Source: Elymus sibiricus (lineage: Eukaryota > Streptophyta > Magnoliopsida > Poales > Poaceae). From it: a stretch of 64,000 bases of DNA. Below the pieces are notes generated by a model. The model did no database searches. It saw only the letters and a program-made list of their open reading frames with translations, and was not told where the DNA came from. How positions within the stretch are numbered: the first letter of the stretch is position 1; the number at the start of each line of letters is the position of its first letter. Location of the stretch: contig CM077676.1 of NCBI GenBank assembly GCA_039707655.1, positions 190,088,936 through 190,152,935 on the forward strand. Reading direction: 5' to 3'. The position numbers and the translations under genes were made by a program. Positions 11,478 through 25,179 of this stretch are shown in pieces.

Positions 11478-12350
11478 GTCCGCCTCGACTCGCGTGACCC
11501 TAAGACAGGGTGGCAGCGGTGCCACGTGCTCGTCTCGGCATCCGTCGTTGCTACCGCGAAGACGTCCGCCTCGACTCGCGTCATCCTAAGTTAGACAGGG
11601 TGGAAGTGGTGTCACGTGCTCGTCTCGACGTCCACCTCGACTTGAGTAACCCTAAGTTAGACAGGGTGGCGGTGGTGTCACGTGCTCGTCTCGGCGTCCG
11701 TCGTCGCTACCGCGACGACGTTCGCCTCGACTCGCGTAACCCTAAGTTAGACAGGGTGGCGGTGGTGTCACGTGCTCGTCTCGGCGTCCGTCGTTGCTAC
11801 CGCGACGACGTCCGCCTCGACACGCGTAACCCTAAGTTAGACAGGGTGGCGGTGGTGTCACGTGCCCGTCTCGGCGTCCGTCGTCGCTACCGCGACGACG
11901 TCCGCCTCGACTCGCGTAACCCTAAGTTAGACAGGGTGGCGGTGGTGTCACGTGATCGTCTCGGCGTCCGTCGTCGCTACCGCGACGACGTCCGTCTCGA
12001 CATGCGTAACCCTAAGTGAGACAGGGTGGTGGTGGTGTCACGTGCTCGTCTCGGCGTCCATCGTCGCTACCGCGACGACGTCCGCCTCGACTCGCGTAAC
12101 CCTAAGATAGACAGGGTGGCGGTGGTCTCACGTGCTCTTTCTCGGCGTCCGTCATCACTACCGCGACGACGTCCGCCTCGACTCGCGTAACCCTAAGATA
12201 GCCAGGGTGGCAGTGGTGTCACGTGCTCGTCTGGGCATCCGTCTTCGCTACCGCGACGACGTCTGCCTCGACTCGCGTAACCCTAAGTTAGCCAAGGTGG
12301 CAGTGGTGTCACGTGCTCATCTCGACGTCCGTCGTCGCTACCGCGACGAC
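11478..12350 (+). repeat. 873-bp tandem duplication, copy 2
   Basis: Second copy. Homology ends near 12350, where GTCTGCCTCAACTCAC begins a different monomer. A further B-type 91-bp monomer follows 759 bp after the one in this copy (12132 to 12891). Confidence 0.85.
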
Positions 12351-13661
12351 GTCTGCCTCAACTCACGTAACCCTAAGATAGACAGGGTGCCAGTGGTGTC
12401 ACGTGCTCGTCTTGGCGTCCGTCGTCGCTACCGCGACAACGTCCACCTCGACTCACATAACCCTAAGACAGGGTGGCAATGGTGTCACGTGCTCGTCCCG
12501 GCGTCCGTCGTCGCTACCGCAAAGACGTCCGCCTCGACTCACGTCACCCTAAGTTAGACAGGGTGGCAGTGGTGTCACGTGCTCGTCTCGACGTCCGCCT
12601 CGACTCGCGTAACCCTAAGTTAGACAGGGTGGCGGTGGTGTGACGTGCTCGTCTCGACGTCCGCTTCGACTCGCTTAACCCTAAGTTAGACAGGGTGGCG
12701 GTGGTGTCACGTGCTCGTCTCGGCGTCCGTCGTCGGTACCGCGACGACGTCCGCCTCGACTCGCGTAACCCTAAGATAGACAGGGTGGCGGTGGTGTCAC
12801 GTGCTCGTCTCGGCGTCCGTCGTCGCTACCGCGACGACGTCCGCCTCGACTCGCGTAACCCTAAGATAGACAGGGTGGCGGTGGTCTCACGTGCTCTTTC
12901 TCGGCGTCCGTCATCACTACCGCGACGACGTCCGCCTGGACTCGCGTAACCCTAAGATAGCCAGGGTGGCAGTGGTGTCACGTGCTCGTCTGGGCGTCCG
13001 TCTTCGCTACCGCGACGACGTCTGCCTTGACTCGCGTAACCCTAAGATAGCCAAGGTGGCAGTGGTGTCACGTGCTCGTCTCGACGTCCGTCGTCGCTAC
13101 CGCGACGAAGTCCGCCTCGACTCGCGTAACCCTAAGATAGACAGGGTGCCTGTGGTGTCACGTGCTCGTCCCGGCGTGTGTCGTCGCTACCACGACGACG
13201 TCCGCCTCGACTCGCGTAACGCTAAGATAGACAGGGTGGCGGTGGTGTCACGTGCTCGTCTCGGCGTCCGTCGTCGCTGCCGTGACGACATTCGCCTCGA
13301 CTCGCGTAACGCTAAGATAGACAGGGTGGCGGTGGTGTCACGTGCTCATCTCGGCGTTCGTCGTCGCTACCGCGACGACGTCCGCCTCGACTCGCGTGAC
13401 CCTAAGACAGGGTGGCAGCGGTGCCACGTGCTCGTCTCGGCATCCGTCGTCGCTACCGCGAAGACGTCCGCCTCGACTCGCGTAACCCTAAGTTAGACAG
13501 GGTGGCAGCGGTGTCATGTGCTCGTCTCGGCATCCGTCGTCGCTACCGCGACGATGTCCGTCTCGACTCGCGTAACCCTAAGATAGACAGGGTGGCAGTG
13601 GTGCCACGTGCTCGTCACGGCGTCTGTCGTCGCTACCGCGACGACGTCCGCCATGACTCGC

Positions 13662-13749
13662 GTAGCCAAAAATGATAGGGTGGCAGTGTTGTCACGTGCT
13701 CGTCTTGGTGTCCGTCGTCGCTACCGCGACGACGTCCGCCTCGACTCGC
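13662..13749 (+). repeat. Unique degenerate 88-bp monomer
   Basis: The usual CCCTAAGTTAGACAGGG is replaced by CCAAAAATGATAGGG, two bases shorter and A-rich. The preceding monomer also has the unusual CGCCATGACTCG. I saw no second copy, so this monomer has escaped homogenisation. It lies in the diverged stretch just left of the A array. Confidence 0.8.
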
Positions 13750-14268
13750 GTAACCCTAAGACAGGGTGGCAGTGGTGTCACGTGCTCGTCTCGGAGTCCA
13801 TCGTCGCTACCGCGACGACGTCCGCCTCGAGTCGCGTAACCCTAAGTTAGACAGGGTGGCAGTGGTGTCACGTGCTTGTCTCGGCGTCCGTCGTCGCTAC
13901 CGCGACGACGTTCGCCTCGACTCCCATAGCCCTAAGTTAGACTGGCTGGCAGTGGTGTCACGTGCTCGTCTCGGCGTCCGTCGTCCCTACCGCGACGACG
14001 TCCGCATCGACTCGCGTAGCCCTAAGTTAGACAGCGTGGCAGTGGTGTCACGTGCTCGTCTCAGCGTCCGTCGTCGGTACTGCAACGACGTCCGCCTTGA
14101 CTCGCGTAACCCTAAGATAGATAGGCTGGCAGTGGTGCCACGTGCTCGTCACGGCGTCCGTCGTCGCTACCACGACGACGTCCGCCTCGACTCGCGTAAC
14201 CCTAAGATAGACAGGGTGGCGGTGGTGTCACGTGCTCGTCACGGCGTCCGTCGTCGCTAGCGCTACGA

Positions 14269-17200
14269 CGTCCGCCACGACACGCGTAGCCCTAAGTTAG
14301 ACAGGGTGGCAGTGGTGTCACGTGCTCGTCTCGGCGTCCGTCGTCGGTACCGCGACGACGTCCGCCTCGACTCGCGTAACCCTAAGACAGGGTGGCAGTG
14401 GTGTCACGTGCTCGTCTTGGCGTCCGTCGTCGCTACCGCGACGACGTCCGCCTCGACTCACATAACCCTAAGACAGGGTGGCAATGGTGTCACGTGCTCG
14501 TCTCGGCGTCCGTCGTCGCTACCGCAAAGACGTCCGCCTCGACTCGCGTCACCCTAAGTTAGACAGGGTGGCAGTGGTGTGACGTGCTCGTCTCGGCGTC
14601 CGTCGTCGCTACCGCGATGACGTCCGCTTCGACTCGCTTAACCCTAAGTTAGACAGGGTGGCGGTGGTGTCACGTGCTCGTATTGGCGTCCGTCGTCGCT
14701 ACCGCGACGACGTCCGCCTCGACTCGCGTAACCCTAAGATAGACAGGGTGGCAGTGGTGCCACGTGCTCGTCACAGCGTCCGTCGTCGCTACCGCGACGA
14801 CGTCCGCCTCGACTCGCGTAACCCTAAGATAGGCAGGGTGGCAGTGGTATCACGTGCTCGTCACGGCGTCCGTCGTCGCTACCGCGACGACGTCCGCCTC
14901 GACTCGCGTAGCCCTAAGTTAGACTGGGTGGCAGTGGTGTCACGTGCTCGTCTCAGCGTCCGTAGTCGCTACCGCGACGACGACCGCCTCGACTTGCGTA
15001 ACCCTAAGACAGCGTGGCAGTGGTGTCACATGCTCGTCTCAGCGTCCGTCGTCGCTACCGCGACGACGTCCGCCTCGAATCGCGTAGCCCTAAGTTAGAT
15101 TGGGTGGCAGTGGTGTCACGTGCTCGTCTCGGCATCCGTTGTCGCTACCGCGAAGACGTCCGCCTCGACCCGCGTCACACTAAGTTAGACAGGGTGGCAG
15201 TGGTGTCACGTGCTCCTCTCGACATCCGCCTCGACTCGCGTAACCCTAAGTTAGACAGGGTGGCGGTGGTGTCACGTGCTCGTCTCGGCGTCCTTCGTCG
15301 CTACCGCGACGACGTCCGCTTCAACTCGCTTAACCCTAAGTTAGACAGGGTGGCGGTGGTGTCACGTGCTTGTCTCGGCGTCCGTCGTCGCTACCGCGAC
15401 GACGTCCGCCTCGACTCGCGTAACCCTAAGTTAGACAGGGTGGCAGTGGTGTCACGTGCTCGTCTCGCCGTCCGTCGTCGCTACCGTGAGGACGTCCGCC
15501 TCGACTCGCGTAACCCTAAGATAGACAGGGTGGCGGTGGTGTCACGTGCTCTTTCTCGGCGTCCGTCGTCGCTACCGCGACGACGTTCGCCTCGACTTGC
15601 GTAACGCTAAGATAGACAGGGTGGCGGTGGTGTCACGTGCTCATCTCGGCGTCCGTCGTCGCTACCGCGACGACGTCCGCCTCGACTCGCGTGACTCTAA
15701 GACAGGGTGGCAGCGGTGCCACGTGCTCTTCTCGGCATCCGTCGTCGTTACCGCGAAGACGTCCGCCTCGACTTGCGTCACCCTAAGTTAGACAGGTTTG
15801 CAGTGGTGTCACGTGCTCGTCTCGACGTCCGCCTCGACTCGCGTAACCCGAAGATAGACAGGGTGGCGGTGGTGTCACGTGCTCCTCTCGACGTCCGCCT
15901 CGACTTGCTTAACCCTAAGTTAAACAGTGTGGCGGTGGTGTCACGTGCTCGTCTCGACGTCCGTCGTCGCTACCGCGACGACGTCCGCCTCCACTCGCGT
16001 AACCCTAAGTTAGACAGGGTGGCGGTGGTGTCACGTGCTCGTCTCGGCGTCCGTCGTCGCTACCGCGACGACGTCCGCCTCGACACGCGTAACCCTAAGT
16101 TAGACAGGCTGGCGGTGGTGTCACGTGCTCGTCTCGGCGTCCGTCATCGCTACCGCGACGACGTCCGCCTCGACTCGCGTAACCCTAAGATAGACAGGGT
16201 GGCGGTGGTGTCACGTGCTCGTCTCGCCGTCCGTCGTCGCTACCGCGATGACGTCTGCATCGACTCGCGTAACCCTAAGTTAGCCAGGGTGGCAGTTGTG
16301 TCACGTGCTCGTCTCGACGTCCGTCGTCGCTACCGCGACGACGTCTGCCTCGACTCGCGTAACCCTAAGATAGACAGGGTGCCAGTGGTGTCACGTGCTC
16401 GTCTCGCCGTCCGTCGTCGCTACCGCGACGACGTCCGCCTCGACTCGCGTAACGCTAAGATAGACAGGGTGGCGGTGGTGACACGTGCTCGTCTCGACGT
16501 CCGTCGTCGCTACCGTGACGACGTTCGCCTCGACTCGCGTCACGCTAAGATAGACAGGGTGGCGGTGTTGTCACGTGCTCATCTCGCCGTCCGTCGTCGC
16601 TACCGCGACGACGACCGCCTCGACTCGCGTGACCCTAAGACAGGGTGGCAGCGGTGCCACGTGCTCGTCTCGGCATCCGTCGTCGCTACCGCGAAGACGT
16701 CTGCCTCCACTCGCGTAACCCTAAGTTAGACAGGGTGGCTGCGGTGTCATGTGCTCGTCTCGGCATCCGTCGTCGCTACCACGACAACGTCCGTCTCGAC
16801 TCGCGTAACCCTAAGATAGACAGGGTGGCAGTGGTGCCACGTGCTCGTCATGGCGTCCGTCGTCGCTACCGCGACAACGTCCGCCTCAACTAGCGTAACC
16901 CTAAGATAGACAGGGTGGCGGTGTTGTCACGTGCTCGTCTCGGCGTCCGTCGTCGCTACTGTGACGACCTCCGCCTCGACTCGCTTAACCCTAAGTTAGA
17001 CAGGGTGGCGGTGGTGTCACGTGCTCGTCTCGGCGTCCGTCGTCGCTACCGCGACGACGTCTGCCTCGACTCACGTAACGCTAAGATAGACAGGGTGGCG
17101 GTGGTGTCACGTGCTCGTCTTGGCGTCCGTCATCGCTACCGCGATGACGTTCGCCTCGACTCGCGTAACGCTAAGATAGACTGGGTGGCGGTGGTGTCAC

Positions 17201-17905
17201 GTGCTCATCTCGGCGTCAGTCGTCGCTACTGCGACGACGTCCTCCTCGACTCGGGTGACCATTAGACAGGGTGGCAGCGGTGCCACGTGCTCGTCTCGGC
17301 GTCCGTCGTCGCTACCGCGAAGACGTCCGCGTCGACTCGCGTAACCCTATGTTAGACAGGGTGGCAGTGGTGTCACGTGCTCGTCTCGACGTCCGCCTCG
17401 ACTCGCGTAACCCTAAGTTAGACAGGGTGGCGGTGGTGTCACGTGCTCGTCTCGGCGTCAGTCGTCGCTATCGCGACGACGTCCGCCTCGACTCGCTTAA
17501 CCCTAAGTTAGACAGGGTGGCAGTGGTGTCACGTGCTCGTCTCGGCGTCCGTCGTCGCTACCGCGACGATGTCCGCCTCGACTCGCGTAACCCTAAGTTA
17601 GATAGGGTGGCGGTGGTGTCACGTGCTCGGCTCAGCGTCCGTCGTCGCTACCGCGACGACGTCCGCCTTGACACGCGTAACCCTAAGTTAGACAGGGTGG
17701 CGGTGGTGTCACGTGCTCGTCTCGGCGTCCGTCGTCGCTACCGCGACGACGTCCGCCTCGACTCGCGTAACCCTAAGATAGCCAGGGTGGCGGTGGTGTC
17801 ACGCGCTCCTCTCGGCGTCCATCGTCGCTACCGCGACGACGTCCGCCTCGACTCGCGTAACCCTAAGATAGCCAGGGTGGCCGTGGTGTCACGTGCTCGT
17901 CTCGG
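14269..17905 (+). repeat. HOR type A, copy A2 (3637 bp, 42 monomers)
   Basis: First full array copy: 30x90 + 6x86 + 5x66 + 91 = 3637 bp. Homology with A3 begins at CGTCCGCCACGACACG (14269 and 17906). Immediately upstream the two sites differ, so 14269 is the left edge of the amplified unit. A2 and A3 share GCTCTTCTCGGCATCC and AACCCGAAG and differ at only a few positions. Examples are GATTGGG near 15100 against GACTGGG near 18740, and GCAGTTGTG near 16293 against GCAGTGGTG near 19930. The single GGTACC at 14346 marks the copy. Confidence 0.93.
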
Positions 17906-20900
17906 CGTCCGCCACGACACGCGTAGCCCTAAGTTAGACAGGGTGGCAGTGGTGTCACGTGCTCGTCTCGGCGTCCGTCGTCGGTACCGCGACGACGTCC
18001 GCCTCGACTCGCGTAACCCTAAGACAGGGTGGCAGTGGTGTCACGTGCTCGTCTTGGCGTCCGTCGTCGCTACCGCGACGACGTCCGCCTCGACTCACAT
18101 AACCCTAAGACAGGGTGGCAATGGTGTCACGTGCTCGTCTCGGCGTCCGTCGTCGCTACCGCAAAGACGTCCGCCTCGACTCGCGTCACCCTAAGTTAGA
18201 CAGGGTGGCAGTGGTGTGACGTGCTCGTCTCGGCGTCCGTCGTCGCTACCGCGATGACGTCCGCTTCGACTCGCTTAACCCTAAGTTAGACAGGGTGGCG
18301 GTGGTGTCACGTGCTCGTATTGGCGTCCGTCGTCGCTACCGCGACGACGTCCGCCTCGACTCGCGTAACCCTAAGATAGACAGGGTGGCAGTGGTGCCAC
18401 GTGCTCGTCACAGCGTCCGTCGTCGCTACCGCGACGACGTCCGCCTCGACTCGCGTAACCCTAAGATAGGCAGGGTGGCAGTGGTATCACGTGCTCGTCA
18501 CGGCGTCCGTCGTCGCTACCGCGACGACGTCCGCCTCGACTCGCGTAGCCCTAAGTTAGACTGGGTGGCAGTGGTGTCACGTGCTCGTCTCAGCGTCCGT
18601 AGTCGCTACCGCGACGACGACCGCCTCGACTTGCGTAACCCTAAGACAGCGTGGCAGTGGTGTCACATGCTCGTCTCAGCGTCCGTCGTCGCTACCGCGA
18701 CGACGTCCGCCTCGAATCGCGTAGCCCTAAGTTAGACTGGGTGGCAGTGGTGTCACGTGCTCGTCTCGGCATCCGTTGTCGCTACCGCGAAGACGTCCGC
18801 CTCGACCCGCGTCACACTAAGTTAGACAGGGTGGCAGTGGTGTCACGTGCTCCTCTCGACATCCGCCTCGACTCGCGTAACCCTAAGTTAGACAGGGTGG
18901 CGGTGGTGTCACGTGCTCGTCTCGGCGTCCTTCGTCGCTACCGCGACGACGTCCGCTTCAACTCGCTTAACCCTAAGTTAGACAGGGTGGCGGTGGTGTC
19001 ACGTGCTTGTCTCGGCGTCCGTCGTCGCTACCGCGACGACGTCCGCCTCGACTCGCGTAACCCTAAGTTAGACAGGGTGGCAGTGGTGTCACGTGCTCGT
19101 CTCGCCGTCCGTCGTCGCTACCGTGAGGACGTCCGCCTCGACTCGCGTAACCCTAAGATAGACAGGGTGGCGGTGGTGTCACGTGCTCTTTCTCGGCGTC
19201 CGTCGTCGCTACCGCGACGACGTTCGCCTCGACTTGCGTAACGCTAAGATAGACAGGGTGGCGGTGGTGTCACGTGCTCATCTCGGCGTCCGTCGTCGCT
19301 ACCGCGACGACGTCCGCCTCGACTCGCGTGACTCTAAGACAGGGTGGCAGCGGTGCCACGTGCTCTTCTCGGCATCCGTCGTCGTTACCGCGAAGACGTC
19401 CGCCTCGACTTGCGTCACCCTAAGTTAGACAGGTTTGCAGTGGTGTCACGTGCTCGTCTCGACGTCCGCCTCGACTCGCGTAACCCGAAGATAGACAGGG
19501 TGGCGGTGGTGTCACGTGCTCCTCTCGACGTCCGCCTCGACTTGCTTAACCCTAAGTTAAACAGTGTGGCGGTGGTGTCACGTGCTCGTCTCGACGTCCG
19601 TCGTCGCTACCGCGACGACGTCCGCCTCCACTCGCGTAACCCTAAGTTAGACAGGGTGGCGGTGGTGTCACGTGCTCGTCTCGGCGTCCGTCGTCGCTAC
19701 CGCGACGACGTCCGCCTCGACACGCGTAACCCTAAGTTAGACAGGCTGGCGGTGGTGTCACGTGCTCGTCTCGGCGTCCGTCATCGCTACCGCGACGACG
19801 TCCGCCTCGACTCGCGTAACCCTAAGATAGACAGGGTGGCGGTGGTGTCACGTGCTCGTCTCGCCGTCCGTCGTTGCTACCGCGACGACGTCTGCATCGA
19901 CTCGCGTAACCCTAAGTTAGCCAGGGTGGCAGTGGTGTCACGTGCTCGTCTCGACGTCCGTCGTCGCTACCGCGACGACGTCTGCCTCGACTCGCGTAAC
20001 CCTAAGATAGACAGGGTGCCAGTGGTGTCACGTGCTCGTCTCGCCGTCCGTCGTCGCTACCGCGACGACGTCCGCCTCGACTCGCGTAACGCTAAGATAG
20101 ACAGGGTGGCGGTGGTGTCACGTGCTCGTCTCGACGTCCGTCGTCGCTACCGTGACGACGTTCGCCTCGACTCGCGTCACGCTAAGATAGACAGGGTGGC
20201 GGTGTTGTCACGTGCTCATCTCGGCGTCCGTCGTCGCTACCGCGACGACGACCGCCTCGACTCGCGTGACCCTAAGACAGGGTGGCAGCGGTGCCACGTG
20301 CTCGTCTCGGCATCCGTCGTCGCTACCGCGAAGACGTCTGCCTCCACTCGCGTAACCCTAAGTTAGACAGGGTGGCTGCGGTGTCATGTGCTCGTCTCGG
20401 CATCCGTCGTCGCTACCACGACAACGTCCGTCTCGACTCGCGTAACCCTAAGATAGACAGGGTGGCAGTGGTGCCACGTGCTCGTCATGGCGTCCGTCGT
20501 CGCTACCGCGACAACGTCCGCCTCAACTAGCGTAACCCTAAGATAGACAGGGTGGCGGTGTTGTCCCGTGCTCGTCTCGGCGTCCGTCGTCGCTACTGCG
20601 ACGACCTCCGCCTCGACTCGCTTAACCCTAAGTTAGACAGGGTGGCGGTGGTGTCACGTGCTCGTCTCGGCGTCCGTCGTCGCTACCGCGACGACGTCTG
20701 CCTCGACTCACGTAACGCTAAGATAGACAGGGTGGCGGTGGTGTCACGTGCTCGTCTTGGCGTCCGTCATCGCTACCGCGACGACGTTCGCCTCGACTCG
20801 CGTAACGCTAAGATAGACTGGGTGGCGGTGGTGTCACGTGCTCATCTCGGCGTCAGTCGTCGCTACTGCGACGACGTCCTCCTCGACTCGGGTGACCATT

Positions 20901-21542
20901 AGACAGGGTGGCAGCGGTGCCACGTGCTCGTCTCGGCGTCCGTCGTCGCTACCGCGAAGACGTCCGCCTCGACTCGCGTAACCCTATGTTAGACAGGGTG
21001 GCAGTGGTGTCACGTGCTCGTCTCGACGTCCGCCTCGACTCGCGTAACCCTAAGTTAGACAGGGTGGCGGTGGTGTCACGTGCTCGTCTCGGCGTCAGTC
21101 GTCGCTATCGCGACGACGTCCGCCTCGACTCGCTTAACCCTAAGTTAGACAGGGTGGCAGTGGTGTCACGTGCTCGTCTCGGCGTCCGTCGTCGCTACCG
21201 CGACGATGTCCGCCTCGACTCGCGTAACCCTAAGTTAGATAGGGTGGCGGTGGTGTCACGTGCTCGTCTCAGCGTCCGTCGTCGCTACCGCGACGACGTC
21301 CGCCTTGACACGCGTAACCCTAAGTTAGACAGGGTGGCGGTGGTGTCACGTGCTCGTCTCGGCGTCCGTCGTCGCTACCGCGACGACGTCCGCCTCGACT
21401 CGCGTAACCCTAAGATAGCCAGGGTGGCGGTGGTGTCACGCGCTCCTCTCGGCGTCCATCGTCGCTACCGCGACGACGTCCGCCTCGACTCGCGTAACCC
21501 TAAGATAGCCAGGGTGGCCGTGGTGTCACGTGCTCGTCTCGA
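17906..21542 (+). repeat. HOR type A, copy A3 (3637 bp)
   Basis: Full 42-monomer copy, nearly identical to A2. Private changes include GTCCCGTGC near 20564, which destroys one CACGTG box, and CTCGACGTCCGCCACG at its right junction (21540). Confidence 0.93.
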
Positions 21543-24500
21543 CGTCCGCCACGACACGCGTAGCCCTAAGTTAGACAGGGTGGCAGTGGTGTCACGTGCT
21601 CGTCTCGGCGTCCGTCGTCGGTACCGCGACGACGTCCGCCTCGACTCGCGTAACCCTAAGACAGGGTGGCAGTGGTGTCACATGCTCGTCTTGGCGTCCG
21701 TCGTCGCTACCGCGACGACGTCCGCCTCGACTCACATAACCCTAAGACAGGGTGGCAATGGTGTCACGTGCTCGTCTCGGCGTCCGTCGTCGCTACCGCA
21801 AAGACGTCCGCCTCGACTCGCGTCACCCTAAGTTAGACAGGGTGGCAGTGGTGTGACGTGCTCGTCTCGGCGTCCGTCGTCGCTACCGCGATGACGTCCG
21901 CTTCGACTCGCTTAACCCTAAGTTAGACAGGGTGGCGGTGGTGTCACGTGCTCGTATTGGCGTCCGTCGTCGCTACCGCGACGACGTCCGCCTCGACTCG
22001 CGTAACCCTAAGATAGACAGGGTGGCAGTGGTGCCACGTGGTCGTCACGGCGTCCGTCGTCGCTACCGCGATGACGTCCGCCTCGACTCGCGTAACCCTA
22101 AGATAGGCAGGGTGGCAGTGGTGTCACGTGCTCGTCACGGCGTCCGTCGTCGCTACCGCGACGACGTCCGCCTCGACTCGCGTAGCCCTAAGTTAGACAG
22201 GGTGGCAGTGGTGTCACGTGCTCGTCTCAGCGTCCGTAGTCGCTACCGCGACGACGACCGCCTCGACTCGCGTAACCCTAAGACAGCGTGGCAGTGGTGT
22301 CACATGCTCGTCTCGGCGTCCGTCGTCGCTACCGCGACGACGTCCGCCTCGAATCGCCTAGCCCTAAGTTAGACTGGGTGGCAGTGGTGTCACGTGCTCG
22401 TCTCGGCATCCGTTGTCGCTACCGCGAAGACGTCCGCCTCGACCCGCGTCACACTAAGTTAGACAGGGTGGCAGTGGTGTCACGTGCTCCTCTCGACGTC
22501 CGCCTCGACTCGCGTAACCCTAAGTTAGACAGGGTGGCGGTGGTGTCATGTGCTCGTCTCGGCGTCCGTCGTCGCTACCGCGACGACGTCCGCTTCAACT
22601 CGCTTAACCCTAAGTTAGACAGGGTGGCGGTGGTGTCACGTGCTTGTCTCGGCGTCCGTCGTCGCTACCGCGACGACGTCCGCCTCGACTCGCGTTACCC
22701 TAAGTTAGACAGGGTGGCAGTGGTGTCACGTGCTCGTCTCGGCGTCCGTCGTCGCTACCGTGAGGACGTCCGCCTCGACTCGCGTAACCCTAAGATAGAC
22801 AGGGTGGCGGTGGTGTCACGTGCTCTTTCTCGGTGTCCGTCGTCGCTACCGCGACGACATTCGCCTCGACTTGCGTAACGCTAAGATAGACAGGGTGGCG
22901 GTGGTGTCACGTGCTCATCTCGGCGTCCGTCGTCGCTACCGCGACGACGTCCGCCTCGACTCGCGTGACCCTAAGACAGGGTGGCAGCGGTGCCACGTGC
23001 TCGTCTCGGCATCCGTCGTCGTTACCGCGAAGACGTCCGCCTCGACTTGCGTCACCCTAAGTTAGACAGGTTTGCAGTGGTGTCACGTGCTCGTCTCGAC
23101 GTCCGCCTCGACTCGCGTAACCCTAAGATAGACAGGGTGGCGGTGGTGTCACGTGCTCCTCTCTACGTCCGCCTCGACTTGGTTAACCCTAAGTTAAACA
23201 GTGTGGCGGTGGTGTCACGTGCTCGTCTCGACGTCCGTCGTCGCTACCGCGACGACGTCCGCCTCCACTCGCGTAACCCTAAGTTAGACAGGGTGGCGGT
23301 GGTGTCACGTGCTCGTCTCGGCGTCCGTCGTCGCTACCGCGACGACGTCCGCCTCGACACGCGTAACCCTAAGTTAGACAGGCTGGCGGTGGTGTCACGT
23401 GCTCGTCTCGGCGTCCGTCATCGCTACCGCGACGACGTCCACCTCGACTCGCGTAACCCTAAGATAGACAGGGTGGCGGTGGTGTCACGTGCTCGTCTCG
23501 CCGTCCGTCGTCGCTACCGCGACGACGTCTGCATCGACTCGCGTAACCCTAAGTTAGCCAGGGTGGCAGTTGTGTCACGTGCTCGTCTCGACGTCCGTCG
23601 TCGCTACCGCGACGATGTCTGCCTCGACTCGCGTAACCCTAAGATAGACAGGGTGCCAGTGGTGTCACGTGCTCGTCTCGCCGTCCGTCGTCGCTACCGC
23701 GACGACGTCCGCCTCGACTCGCGTAACGCTAAGATAGACAGGGTGGCGGTGGTGACACGTGCTCGTCTCGACGTCCGTCGTCGCTACCGTGACGACGTTC
23801 GCCTCGACTCGCGTCACGCTAAGATAGACAGGGTGGCGGTGTTGTCACGTGCTCATCTCGGCGTCCGTCGTCGCTACCGCGACGACGACCGCCTCGACTC
23901 GCGTGACCCTAAGACAGGGTGGCAGCGGTGCCACGTGCTCGTCTCGGCATCCGTCGTCGCTACCGCGAAGACGTCTGCCTCCACTCGCGTAACCCTAAGT
24001 TAGACAGGGTGGCTGCGGTGTCATGTGCTCGTCTCGGCATCCGTCGTCGCTACCACGACAACGTCCGTCTCGACTCGCGTAACCCTAAGATAGACAGGGT
24101 GGCAGTGGTGCCACGTGCTCGTCATGGCGTCCGTCGTCGCTACCGCGACAACGTCCGCCTCAACTAGCGTAACCCTAAGATAGACAGGGTGGCGGTGTTG
24201 TCACGTGCTCGTCTCGGCGTCCGTCGTCGCTACTGCGACGACCTCCGCCTCGACTCGCTTAACCCTAAGTTAGACAGGGTGGCGGTGGTGTCACGTGCTC
24301 GTCTCGGCGTCCGTCGTCGCTACCGCGACGACGTCTGCCTCGACTCACGTAACGCTAAGATAGACAGGGTGGCGGTGGTGTCACGTGCTCGTCTTGGCGT
24401 CCGTCATCGCTACCGCGATGACGTTCGCCTCGACTCGCGTAACGCTAAGATAGACTGGGTGGCGGTGGTGTCACGTGCTCATCTCGGCGTCAGTCGTCGC

Positions 24501-25179
24501 TACTGCGACGACGTCCTCCTCGACTCGGGTGACCATTAGACAGGGTGGCAGCGGTGCCACGTGCTCGTCTCGGCGTCCGTCGTCGCTACCGCGAAGACGT
24601 CCGCCTCGACTCGCGTAACCCTATGTTAGACAGGGTGGCAGTGGTGTCACGTGCTCGTCTCGACGTCCGCCTCGACTCGCGTAACCCTAAGTTAGACAGG
24701 GTGGCGGTGGTGTCACGTGCTCGTCTCGGCGTCAGTCGTCGCTATCGCGACGACGTCCGCCTCGACTCGCTTAACCCTAAGTTAGACAGGGTGGCAGTGG
24801 TGTCACGTGCTCGTCTCGGCGTCCGTCGTCGCTACCGCGACGATGTCCGCCTCGACTCGCGTAACCCTAAGTTAGATAGGGTGGCGGTGGTGTCACGTGC
24901 TCGGCTCAGCGTCCGTCGTCGCTACCGCGACGACGTCCGCCTTGACACGCGTAACCCTAAGTTAGACAAGGTGGCGGTGGTGTCACGTGCTCGTCTCGGC
25001 GTCCGTCGTCGCTACCGCGACGACGTCCGCCTCGACTCGCGTAACCCTAAGATAGCCAGGGTGGCGGTGGTGTCACGCGCTCCTCTCGGCGTCCATCGTC
25101 GCTACCGCGACGACGTCCGCCTCGACTCGCGTAACCCTAAGATAGCCAGGGTGGCCGTGGTGTCACGTGCTCGTCTCGG
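21543..25179 (+). repeat. HOR type A, copy A4 (3637 bp)
   Basis: Full 42-monomer copy. It is the first copy with GTTACCC (22694), GACATTCGCC, and CGACTTGGTTAACCC, variants that then persist through A8 while A2 and A3 keep the other allele. GGTACC at 21620 marks it. Confidence 0.93.

Larger units (their letters stand above)
4312..14268 (+). repeat. Mosaic satellite block B-left
   Basis: About 10 kb of the same satellite without one dominant period. Diagnostic monomers include the B-type 91-bp form (6162, 11259, 12132, 12891), AAGTGAGAC forms with an in-frame TGA (5868, 6049, 11146, 12019), CGTCTGGGCGTCCGTCTTCG, and GACGTCCACCTCGACTTG. The same set occurs in B-right on the far side of the A array. 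Local duplications of 778/868, 1412 and 873 bp lie inside. The last 600 bp (13,600-14,268) are the most diverged. Confidence 0.85.
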
